Assembly (NCBI GenBank): GCA_029582165.1
Contig: CM055877.1
Coordinates: forward strand, 7,245,855-7,309,854
Source of the DNA: Portulaca oleracea
Taxonomy: Eukaryota > Streptophyta > Magnoliopsida > Caryophyllales > Portulacaceae
Length of the DNA: 64,000 bases
Direction: 5' to 3'
Shown: in pieces, positions 23,524-34,077 of the stretch
Layout: every line of letters starts with the position of its first letter
How positions within the stretch are numbered: position 1 is the stretch's first letter
Position numbers and translations under genes: made by a program
Notes under the pieces: model-generated
The model's input: the letters and a program-made list of their open reading frames with translations, nothing else
Database searches by the model: none
What the model was told of the DNA's origin: nothing

Positions 23524-26500
23524 ATGAACAGATTCACGTACATTATGGAAGGGCCTCCACATCGATGTTGGATGTACCAGAGGTTTGAACCGGGAAGGAG
23601 GGTTATCAGGGAAGAATGGGCTGCTGGGGTATATATGTTTGATAAATTTGCAAAGAGTAATTCGTATGAGTATCAGAGGACTGGAAAGTATCGGTGTCCA
23701 TGTGTGAAGTGCAAGAATAAGTGCGGATTGACTCCAGATGAAGTTAAAACACATTTATGCAGGCGAGGGTTTATGGAGCGATATTGGTGTTGGGTTAGTC
23801 ATGGTGAAGATTGGCGTGAATATTATGATGATGCGATGGCGGTGGTGATGATGCCGTAGGTGAGGGGAACGTGTGCGAGATAGTTCGCCGACAAACGAGG
23901 AACCGATCACCACCGTTCATCGACGAGCGGAAGATATGATGAATGATTTCATCATGGCTAATGAGGCGCCTAATGCAGAGCTCAACATTTTTATGATATG
24001 CTTCATCGCTCAGCGGCTCTGTGGGAAGGATGTGCGACCCATCTTGAGTTGTCATCATCGTGAGATCGATCCTACAAGTCGAAGCACAATTTGTCGAGCA
24101 AGCAATGAACGATATCATGGAATTGATGAGTGAGACTTGTCATGAGAACCTAATGCCTAGAAACTACGATGAGTTGAAAAGAAGGTTAAGAAGTTGGGGA
24201 TGGGCTATGAAACATTTGATTATTGCATTAGTGGATGCATGATCTACTATAAGGACGATGCATCTCGGTGAATGTAAATTTTGTGGTCACCAGGTATAAG
24301 CCACAAAAATCGCTTGCGAAGACAAATAAAGGTGTCCGTAAGAGAATGTTTTACTTTCCTTTGGCGCCTAACTGCAGCGTCTGTATGCATCGAAGAATAC
24401 AGTAGGTCATATGAGGTGGCACGGAGAACAAGCGCGATGAAGGTGTTCTTTGTCATCCGTCGGACAATGCGCATCATGGAAAATGTTTGAGTAGCGCATC
24501 CGACTTTGCGAGGAATCGCGGAATGTAAGGTTGGGCTTTGTATGCGGATGGGTTTAGCCCGTTCAACATGACAGGAAATCTTATTCGATATGGCGGTTGT
24601 AGTTACTCCTTACAACTTGCCACCCGAATTGTGCATGACAACGCCGTACATGTTCCTCGCGTGCATTATTCCAGTCCAAGAACCGGAAATAAAATTGATG
24701 TCTTCCTTCACCTTTGGTGGGCGAGTGCGATGCTTATGGTTGGGAGTTGAAGCGTCGACATCTCCAAGAGACAAAATTTCAACATGAGGGCATCGTTGAT
24801 GTGGACGGTCAATGATTTTCCGGCCCTTGGGATGCTTTAGGTGGAGCACGCGTGGCGCTATGTCTTGTCTGTTTGCATGGATGGATTGAAAGCAATGCGT
24901 CGAAGCATGGGAGGAAAAACTGCGTGGTTTGATCGTCATCGGCAGTTTCTTGATAAGGGCATGCTTTTAGAAGGAATCGAAGGCATTTGAAAGGGCACAC
25001 TTGCCGGATAGAAATGTCCCACCGCGTAGGAAAAAGCGGTCATTCAATCTATGAGGAGGTGAAGGACTTCCCAGGTGACTACCATGGGGACTTTGTAATC
25101 CGGGATTCCGAGAGAATGCTCATAATTGGAAGAAACAAAGTATCTTTTGGGAGTTGCCTTATTGGAAGGATCACGTTGTTCGACACAACTTAGATGTGAT
25201 GCACATTGAGAAGAATTTTGTGGACAACATCGTAAACACGGTGATGGGGTGACCGTGAAAGCGAAGGATGATGGAAATGCAAGGAGGGCGTGGCGATATA
25301 TGCGACAGCACGAACTCCATCTAGTGCCCAGTCCGAACGGTAAACCCTTGCGACAGAGCCAAATATGTTCTTCCAGAATAAGCGATCGGGCGTCGTGATT
25401 GGGCACAACCGATTGCGGGCGCCTATGCTTGAACTTTGCAAGCGTGCCGATGCATCGTAAAAGGTTTCAAAATTTTAAAAGCCATGAATGTCATGTGTTC
25501 TTACAGACACTGTTACCTGATGCGTTCCGGGCACTTCCCGATGATGTGTTGGAGCCACTCGTTCAGTTAAGCCAATGGTTCAAGAGCACATGCGCGCCAC
25601 AACATTGAAGCACAGTGATTTAGTCCGGCTTGACAAAGAAATTCGCATAATAATTTGCAAGTTGGAGACCATATTTCCCCCCGGCTTCTTCAATGTAATG
25701 GAACACCTCCCCATCCACCTGGTTCAGGAAGCATTTTTTGGTGGTCCTGTTCAATATCGTTGGATGTATCCTTTTGAGAGGTATTTCGGGTGGCTGAAGA
25801 AGAAAATCAAGAACAAGGCACACCCTGAAGGATCCATGGCTCAAGCGTACCTCATGTTTGAGATTTCCCAATTCACATCCACATACTTTGGACAGGAAGT
25901 ATCATCTTCTACATCAACAGGTATGCGTGACGAAGGCGTGCCAATTAATGTCGACAATGATCCTATGTTATTGTCGGTTTTCAAGGACGGTGGGACCTCC
26001 GTGGGAGGTATAAGCACGAGGTGGCTCGAGGATCAGGAGTACAAAGCAGCACACCTGCACGTCCTGCTGAACTGCAAAGAAGTCAACCACTACTTAGAGT
26101 AAGCACTGTTCAACATTATGTTTACGATATAATATATATTTCATCCGTTCGATATAATTAATGAGCTTGTATCCCGCGCAGATTGTTTAAGAATTTCAAG
26201 TTGACTTCATTTCCTGATGCCACGGACACTCAATTGGATCAGATGATTGAATCGGAGTTCACACAATGGTTTTATCAGCTATCGGTGAGAATCGCACACC
26301 TTTTGAACAATTTTGATTTTTCCCATATCTAAACGAAAATTAATATGTTCAAAATGTAACTGTTAAAACATGTGAAGGAAAATTGGGAAGCATTTCGGTT
26401 TTACGAAGATGAGCGACATGACCACCTTTACCAGTTAGCCCGTATGCCTTTACCTAAAGTGACCACGTGGAGTGCGTATCGAGACAACGGGTTCTTGTTT

Positions 26501-27135
26501 CACACCCAAGCAAGGAGTAACTCTTTGGCTTCGTATAGTGCCGGGGTGTGTGTCAAAGGCACGGGTGGCGGTAGATTTGTTGATGACTTCTATGGCGTTC
26601 TCCAAGAAGTCATTGCATTAGAATATGTTGGGTCCGTCACTAGAAAGAGCATATTGTTCAGATGTGATTGGTTTGACAATACCCGATGCAGTGTCCGTTC
26701 ACCAAATTTATGCCCGTTTGTTGAATTACACAAGGCGATGATCTTGGAAGTATGACCCATTCATATTGGCGGGGTGCGCAACCCAAGTGTTGTTCATGAA
26801 TTACCCGGCAGGCATACGGGATAAAGCTAATTGGTGGGTTGTGGTTGCAAACAAACCTTCATATGCACAGTACAAGCAGTACACCCTTCCGTTGGCCCTC
26901 CAAGATGATCAACCAAGAGCTGTTGTCCCGATCAACCCCGATGACGGCACCGTTTCTCAAGTACTCGCGATTGAAGGGTGTACGATGAGGTTGCCGATAT
27001 GGACAATACCCAAGTAATAGTGGTCAATAATACGTCCGAATTGAGCGAAGAGGAATATGGAGACAACGACGACGAATATGAAGATGGTGACGAGGGTGAG
27101 GATGAGGGCGAGGATGACAACGATGAATATTAATT
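23524..27135 (+). pseudogene. TNP2-type CACTA transposase (TNPD-like), broken
   Basis: In order: a transposase-associated zinc-binding domain (RFTYIMEGPPHRCWMY ... CPCVKCKNKCGL, 23524-23850); a heavily frameshifted TNP2 core with readable pieces such as SYKSKHNLSSKQ, ELMSETCHENLMPRNYDELKRRL, GECKFCGH and MHIEKNFVDNI (23870-25440); a DUF4218 part (KLETIFPPGFFNVMEHLPIHLVQEAFFGGPVQYRWMYPFERYFGWLK split over 25575-25830); and a DUF4216 part (26372-27017, with one stop before DPFILAGCATQVLF). An acidic tail (EEEYGDNDDEYEDGDEGEDEGEDDNDEY) ends at TAA near 27135. At least one intron (about 26101-26180) and another at about 26286-26375 can be seen. This would be the catalytic protein that cuts the CACTA ends; the TNP2 core is too damaged to work. 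Confidence 0.88.
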
Positions 27136-27409
27136 AGTTGTGTTACACAATTTATTGTAATATATAATTAATATTCGAATTTTGTATCCAAACATGCTAT
27201 ACATATGTAACGAATAAATTTAATCGATCTATATATTTTGAGACGCCCATTTCAAAACATTTATAATAATATAAATAAATAACAATAATTATAATAAGAA
27301 AATAAATAAACAAATAACCACAATAAAATTAAAAATATTAAAATCTATAACATATTTATTAATAAAGTTAATTTAAAGACCTTTATTATCATAAATTTTT
27401 TTAAAAACA

Positions 27410-27694
27410 TGGCGTCTGTTAGACTACTAAACAGACGCCATTCTGGTTAACAGTTCTGAAATGATGTGAGAGTCAGAACGTTGTCAGTTACTTTAATATT
27501 GGCGTCTGTTTAACACCAAATCAGACGCCATGTTGATACGATATGATTTTTTGGACGGAAATTAAGGAAGGTGGCGTCTGTTTGACCAAATAAACAGACG
27601 CCAAAATTGGTAACAATTACGGTAAGATCTTGGAACCCTAAACATCAATATATTTAACCAACTTGGCGTCCGTTTATACGTATAACGGACGCCA
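27410..27694. repeat. Internal cluster of four GGCGTCYG hairpins
   Basis: Four near-perfect inverted pairs are at 27410-27440, 27500-27530, 27572-27603 and 27664-27694. Each has TGGCGTC(T/C)G, a loop of about 11-13 bases, then C(A/G)GACGCCA. They lie between the end of the first gene and the leader of the second. Such motifs are normally found only next to CACTA ends. Confidence 0.9.
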
Positions 27695-27756
27695 TATTTG
27701 CTTCAATTGTCGCTGCGAATATTTTACTCGCAGCAGCCATTGACGAGGAGTAAAAA

Positions 27757-28010
27757 ACGAAAGAAGAAGAACGCCGTGAGTACTGTGTGCGTTGAAGATC
27801 AAAACCAGTCAATCAGGTATGTTTTTATATATATTTTATGAATTATTACTGATGTCTAAGGTTTAGATATGATTTTTATATGTTTTTATATATATTTTAT
27901 GACGATGAAGAAACAACGAAAGAAGAAGAAGAACGTGGCTACACTGTGTGCGTTGAAGATCAAAACCAGTCAATCAAGTATGTTTTTATATATATTTTAT
28001 GAATTATTAC
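27757..28010 (+). repeat. Tandemly duplicated leader/first exon of the second CACTA gene
   Basis: Two copies, about 161 bp apart, start CGAAAGAAGAAGAACG at about 27758 and CGAAAGAAGAAGAAGAACG at about 27917. Both contain GTGTGCGTTGAAGATC and CCAGTCAATCA just before GTATGT. The first reads CAG|GTATGT, a good splice donor; the second reads CAA|GTATGT, a weaker one. The copies probably are alternative untranslated first exons. Confidence 0.8.
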
Positions 28011-28515
28011 TGATGTTTAGGGTTTAGATATGATTTTTATATGTTTTATGAATTATTATTGATGTTTAGGGTTTAGATATGATTTTTATATGTTTTATGA
28101 ATTATTATTGATGTTTAGGGTTTAGGTATGTTTTTTTATATATTTTATGAATTATTATTAATGTTTATGATTTAGCTAGATATAATTTTTATATATTTTA
28201 TGATTTATTATTGATGTTTAGGGTTTAGATATGATTTTTATATGTTTTATGAATTATGTTCGATATAAGGTTTAGGTATGTTTTTTATATATTTTATGAA
28301 ATATTATTAATGTTTAGGGTTTAGATTTGATTTTTATATATTTTATGAGTTATTATTGATGTTTAGGGTTTAGATATGATTTTTATATGTTTTATGAATT
28401 ATTATTGATGTTTAGGGTTTAGGTATGTTTTTTATATATTTTATGAATTATTATTAATGTTTAGGATTTAGCTAGATATGATTTTTATATAGTTTATGAA
28501 TTATTATTGTTTATG
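28001..28515 (+). repeat. Minisatellite, ten copies of a 49-bp unit
   Basis: The unit runs GAATTATTATTGATGTTTAG... then GGTTTAGATATGATTTTTAT and ends ATGTTTTAT. About ten head-to-tail copies have few differences. It would fall in the first intron of the second CACTA gene. It contains TTTAGGG once per unit but is not a telomere repeat. Confidence 0.9.
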
Positions 28516-28633
28516 ATTTTTATATATTTTATATATTTTATGAGTAATTTGAATGGGGCATGTTTTTATTAAAATGCGTAGTTAAAATGATTATTTTTAT
28601 GCGAAATGGCGTCCGTTCGCAGATATTCTTAAG

Positions 28634-30748
28634 ATGACAGGAAGAGATGGATCACGTGGTGGGTCTAGAAACAGACGTGGGGGGTCATCATCGAACAACC
28701 CACCGTCACCATACATCCCGCAATTCGATCCATCAGCGCATCCAGAAATAGATCAGTCGACCCTTGAGTTGATGCGCTTATTTGCGCCCGATGTCCAGTG
28801 ACGATGGCGACTTTCGATATTCGAGGTATGAGGCTTATCATCGTGGTGCCCAAATGAAGGAGGTGCCCACCGGCAAGGAGGGTAACAGGCCGATGCTAGC
28901 GGTACCCAAGCGGAAGGAGGTACCCAGTGGTGGTACCCAAAGCGAAGGAGGTACCCAAGTGGTGGGACCCAAATCGAGGAGGCTACCCAATGAAGGGGAT
29001 GGCAGGAGGATATTCGTACCTGCGAATTGAGCTAGACGTTCCGGGAGATGCTCCAAAAACACCGGATGGAAGATTCATAATTGAACCATGTGGTGGATCG
29101 TGAGTATCAATCATGTCTCATTGACAAAACTTTGATTATATTATGAATTTATATATGTTTGTGTTTAAATATATAACAAATTTTATGACATCTAAACTGA
29201 CATCTATTTCTTATTGGTTTCAGTGTATCGCCTTATGGAGCACACGCGGTCAGGTCCATTATAAACATCGTGAAGCAAAACTTCAAAGACTTTTGGCCTA
29301 AATGGGCTAAAGTGCCTTTTCAAACAAAAGAGTTGATATTTGAGGAGTTCAAGGTAAAGTTACGTATTTAACGCCCATGTTTGCGTATACTTTTATATAT
29401 ATATATATATATATGTTTATATACGTACGTATGGTTTAATTTATTATACTTGATGAAATTGATTGTCTAATTTGCATGTTTAATTTCTTCATGTACGCAT
29501 ATGGTTTAAATGTAGAAAAAATATTGGTGGGAACTCAAAGATGACGGATATATCCGTGATCGTTTAGACGTCGGGTTATCAAACAATACAGCGACGCTAT
29601 AGGCAAATCCAAAAAGCGTTGGCTGGCGGGTAAAGGCAAGCCTAAATGGATTGTCGACGACGAAATTTGGAAAAATTCGTCGAATTATGGGAAGACCCAC
29701 GGTATGCTGAAAAGTGCTCCAACATGAGCCGGGCGAGAAAGATGGACAAAGAAAAGGGTCCACCATCACACACAATGGGCCCAGTTCCATTCGGTGTTGT
29801 TAGGGAAAAATTGGTAAGATAGTTGTGAATGTTTAAATATCATGCACGTATTTGATACTAACATTTAATTATATAAACACGGTTGTATTTGATGCTTACA
29901 GAAAAAGAAGAAAGACCGTGACCCAACCATATGGGAACAATTCGAGGCGACCCATATGAGGAAAGGCACTGATCAGTGGGTGGACAACAGGTTCAAGGTC
30001 ATTGAGGTAATTAAAAATCTTCATCATTGAATATCGACATGATTTATTAACGTACAAACCTAAATTATAATTAATTCATTAATTTTATTAAAATACTCTT
30101 TTATGTTTTACTAAATCAGGAGAAGATGCTTGGCGATTATGATACTTATAAACGGGAGATGGCGGCCAAGCAGCGAGAGGACGGTCAACCGGAAACTCCT
30201 CTCATGACTCCAGAAGAGTTCTGGTTTGATAAGCAGCTGCAGAGTCGGGGGCACGTCGTAGGCATGGGGGCTTTGGGGGAACAAATGAAGCAGCAGTTCC
30301 CCCACATCGCATCTAGGCGACGTCCACGACGGCGTGGTGATTCCTCCTCCGTCGACATCCGAGCTCAAGTTACGGAGATGAACAGAGAGCTCCAGAAGAA
30401 CTCGGCGAGCGACAAGCTCGCGAGGAAGATAGGCGGATAATGGAGCGAAGAATGGAGGAGATGCAACGCCATTTGCGCATCAAATGCATACGAGTCGAGC
30501 AGCGGTTGGCGGCAATGCAACGCGAAATGCAAATACAATACCAAGCAACACGGCAGCCACCACCGCGCCTTATAATTGGCAAGCCCGCCGTTGCGGATCT
30601 TAATGCGGAAGTCACCTACACTGGACAAGGGCAATACCCTCTTACGCCCCATCCGCAGCCAGTCCCCCGCCCTCCTTATCAACCAACCCAACCTGAGCCC
30701 ACCCACCCAAATGATGATGATAATAATAATGACGCCGGAGAAGAATAA
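28634..30748 (+). pseudogene. Second CACTA protein, Transposase_24 (Ptta/En/Spm) type, broken
   Basis: It begins MTGRDGSRGGSRNRRGGS at 28634 and stops at a TGA after 55 codons. Further exons carry the family's features: YSYLRIELDVPGDAP and DGRFIIEPCGGS before a GTGAGT donor; then VSPYGAHAVRSIINIVKQNF, FWPKWAKVPFQ and KKYWWELKDDGYIRDRL; then KKKKDRDPTIWEQFEATHM and QWVDNRFKVIE; then EKMLGDYDTYKREMAAKQRE with a coiled-coil C terminus. Several stops and frameshifts occur. In En/Spm the corresponding protein binds the subterminal motifs and brings the ends together. Here it is inferred to have bound GGCGTCYG. Confidence 0.82.
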
Positions 30749-31200
30749 TTTTTTTATTTGTATGTTTTTAATATTTGAACTTAATCAAACACTGACTTTT
30801 ATTATTATATGTACGTAATATATTTGTGCTGGTTTCGATAACCACTTGCTCAGAGTCTAATAAGTAATTATGTTCACAAATACGTATATATGTCGTCCCA
30901 TTTAATTATATAACTTAACGTACGTATACAAATTAATAAATAATTAAATATCATTCAACTGATATATATAAAATTTTTAAAAATACAATCATAATACTAA
31001 TAATTTAATTATAACTAAGTAAATATCCTAAATAAATATCTTATACGTGTTTCTCTTTAAAGATTAATAATATAATTATAATTATAGTTAATATTAATAA
31101 TTATAATACTACTAGCATTATTGTTATAATAATATATCTAATTAATAATATTATTAATAATAATTACTATTATAATTTGCGGATAATTTTCAAACAAAAA

Positions 31201-32365
31201 TGGCGTCCGTTAGGGTACAAAACAGACGCCATTTTTCAAAGACCATCCAGCTGAATGTTTTCCCTCCAATTCATTTCTCTTTCAAAAATGGCGTCCGTTA
31301 AAGTACCAAACAGACGCCATAATTAAAATTGGCGTCTGTTTGGTACCGTAACGGACGCCATAATTAAAATTGGCGTCTGTTTGGTACCGTAACGGACGCC
31401 ATTTGTCTCTATAAAAGCACCATCCAGGTGAATATTTCCCTCCATTTCATTTCTCTTCCCTCCTTCATTCATCCATCAATTTTCTCTCTAAATTCCATAT
31501 CCTTTCAATAATTCCCTCCACCTCAAATCAATTCACTCCACTAATTAATAAAATTTACGAATTAGATTGAAGATTGAAGATTGAAGATTGAAGATTGAAG
31601 ATTGTAATTATTTTTTGTATCTTATTAGTTATAAACCAACTCTGAAAATAAATATTTATTATAATTTGTTTTTGTAATTTTTACACACATATATGTATAT
31701 GAAATTGTACATTTTAAATCCATATAAACTGTATTTTTTTTCATTATTACAATTTAGTTTGTACTATATATTATGCAAACTATATTTTTTCGTTACTAGT
31801 ATATGTTTGTATTTTTTGGAGTTTTTATTAATGACGTATATAATTTGTTTTTGTATTTTTTATCATTATTAATCGTAATATTTTTCATTATTAATCGTAA
31901 TGTTTTTCATTATTATTGAAATAAATATAAAAAACACATAATATTTCTGATTTTGTTAATCGTAAATTTTTTTTTTAATTTATGTTTATGGTTGGCGTCC
32001 GTTAAATGCATAATCAGACGCCAAATAAATATAAAAAACACATATTATTTCTGATTTTGTCAATCGTAAATTTTTTTTTTAAATTTATGTTTAGGGTTGG
32101 CGTCCGTTAAATGCATAATCAGACGCCAAATATAGCGTCCGTTATGCGTTTATGACGCCAACTCAAAAAAGCGCCGTAGACAAAGATCGTCAGCGCCATC
32201 TGATGACCGACGCGCGAAATATGGCGTATGATTTTAACGGACGCCAACATCAGACGCCTTTTCAAAAAGGCGGAACAATATTTAGCGTCCGTTTATATCA
32301 GACGCTAAAATCATTTTGGCGTCCGTTTCACCCCTTTCCAGACGCCATCTACAGACGCATTTAGG
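31201..32365. repeat. Right subterminal hairpin motifs of the CACTA element
   Basis: Near-perfect inverted pairs are at 31201-31231, 31289-31319, about 31330-31360 and about 31371-31401. The last two are a tandem copy of the same 31-base palindromic unit. Two more lie within a ~108-bp tandem duplication (about 31918-32130), followed by a dense run to 32365. The spacing of arms is constant at roughly 11-13 bases. Confidence 0.88.
31565..31603 (+). repeat. (GATTGAA)n short tandem repeat
   Basis: Five units of the heptamer GATTGAA, inside the CACTA element's 3' non-coding part. Confidence 0.9.
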
Positions 32366-32385
32366 GTTAAATTCTACTAGTGTTA

Positions 32386-33330
32386 CTCCACTCAAATTTA
32401 TCCATTTTTCTTCCCCAATATTTCTAATACTTAACTTTTCAACGTTTGTCTAAATTTAATCATATATTGTCCTATCTTATCCCTCTAAAAGACAAGCCTT
32501 TATTAAAGGGAAATTTAGTTTACCTTTATGAATCCAACTTTCCAATATCAATTACTACTTAATTTTGTTCCAAAATAATAGTCCATTTTACATAGGAGAG
32601 TTTTGTTTATCTCAAATAAAATTATTCTTAGTTTTATAATAAACTATAATTTTAAGATGAAGAACATTTTTGAGACCCTAGATCTTGACAATATTTTGCT
32701 AATTGATGCAAACTGAATAGATTTGAATTCTTCAATTGCATCTTAACCACATCAATCACTTGATTTTCTAAGGTGTAAGCCTTTGACTAGTACTAGCTTA
32801 TGACTTATGAGAGCTTCATTTCAAACCTAACTCGAACAACTTCTAGCTTAAAATTGTGACCCACAACAAAATGACCATTCATTGCTACAATTGTTAAATC
32901 AATTCTCTTCTTTCTCACCAAAATCCATATTTTCTAACTATCTTTCGTTACACTTTGTTTGAAATATATGCGTCCACAACAACCACTGATAACTATAATG
33001 TTAAATGCAATACAAAGCCAAATAAATTCATAAAAAGGGTTCAAATTCAAGGTTGAAACTTGGAATAAAGCAAATAAGTACAACCTCTTCTTTTATTATT
33101 AAAAGTCATAAAAGGCATAACGATTTACAAAACACAGTAAAAACATCATTAAAAAAACAACCACAATTATGAATTTAGGAGTTACACCCAAACTGAATCA
33201 AATATTGCTATAATACAATTTCAAAGATATGTCAACCAAAATGTTTCTCTTTTATTTCTCATTGCTCTTGAAATATTTCACAACTTACCCACCAAGCAAC
33301 TGCATGCCTATGTCATTGCTCCAATATTAT
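32386..33330. other. Intergenic, AT-rich, no gene seen
   Basis: No coding pattern, motif or clear repeat pair seen here. Confidence 0.6.
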
Positions 33331-33338
33331 TTAATATT

Positions 33339-33570
33339 TCATTCGTTCCATATTAATTGTCATCTTTTGAAATCGTGCAGTCAAATTTCAAAATTTTTGA
33401 CCATAAATTCTCAATATATACAATGAATTGCTATATAAAATTACCACAATTATATTCGTAACGAAAAATACTATCATGACAATTATGTAAAAATTTATCA
33501 ATCAAAGAGTAACATTGAAGACCGTAAAAGTCAAAATTATAACAATTATCAATCTTTCTACGCTCCATTT
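33339..33570. mobile_element. Stowaway-like MITE relic
   Basis: CATTCGTTCCATATTAATTG on the left, with CGTGCAGTCAAATTTC and AATTCTCAATATATACAATG inside, matches the order seen in the intact elements at 41576-41832 and 49147-49389. The right end (ACGCTCC) is decayed. Confidence 0.65.
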
Positions 33571-33738
33571 GGGCCACATTTCAAAGTATTGGTTTTGTTT
33601 TGTTTTTTTTTTGTTCTTTTATCATTTGACATTTTCACTTAAAAGAGAACTAGGTATTATATAGTGAATGGCAACTACCAACCAACCTTATACTATGAGC
33701 CAGCAATGAAACCCAATTGGGAAAAAAGAAAAAAAAAA

Positions 33739-33757
33739 GGGGGGGGGGGGGGGGGAT
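33739..33757. repeat. Poly-G tract
   Basis: A run of about 17 G. Homopolymers of this length are prone to assembly error. Confidence 0.9.
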
Positions 33758-34077
33758 AGAAAAATTACCATTATGCAAATCCATTACTCATCTCAATGGT
33801 CAACATTTCATTTCATTTCATTTCCTTCAACTATAATTTTTTTTCCCCCCAAAAAATAGCCCAAAAGGGCAAATAACATGTACTGTACTACACTACTAGT
33901 ATATGATGTATATCTATCACTTTTGTTGTATACAATTCCAATTTCCAACCACACAAACAGAAACAATCATCCGAAAAATTAAAAAAAGGGTTACAAAATT
34001 CCGTCAAAAAATAATCAAATAAACAAATTATTTTCCATGGTGTACATACAACACAACAACATCAACATCCCAACCCA

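Larger units (their letters stand above)
22536..32382 (+). mobile_element. Complete 9.85-kb CACTA (En/Spm) transposon
   Basis: The left end is CACTAGTAGAATTGGGG and the right end is the inverse of CACTAGTAGAATTTAACC; the first 13 bases are identical. The trinucleotide TTA flanks both sides (22533-22535 and 32383-32385). Subterminal GGCGTCYG/CRGACGCC motifs are dense at 22558-22815 and 31201-32365, with a third cluster at 27410-27694. Inside, on the plus strand, are a TNP2-type transposase gene (about 23524-27135) and a second gene of the Transposase_24 kind (28634-30748). Both are broken by frameshifts and stops, so the element is probably not self-mobile, though its ends look fit to be moved. 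Confidence 0.95.

Noticed and set aside
28001..28515. TTTAGGG heptamers, possible telomere-like repeat
   Set aside because: The heptamer occurs once per 49-bp unit and not head to tail. It is a minisatellite in a transposon intron.
28782..29030. Open frame with repeated EVPxGGTQ-type peptides
   Set aside because: It is a frame-shifted reading of the second CACTA gene's repetitive exon.
31201..32365. Regular hairpin repeats that could look like a CRISPR array
   Set aside because: They are inverted pairs at a transposon end in a plant genome, with no constant direct repeat plus unique spacer pattern.
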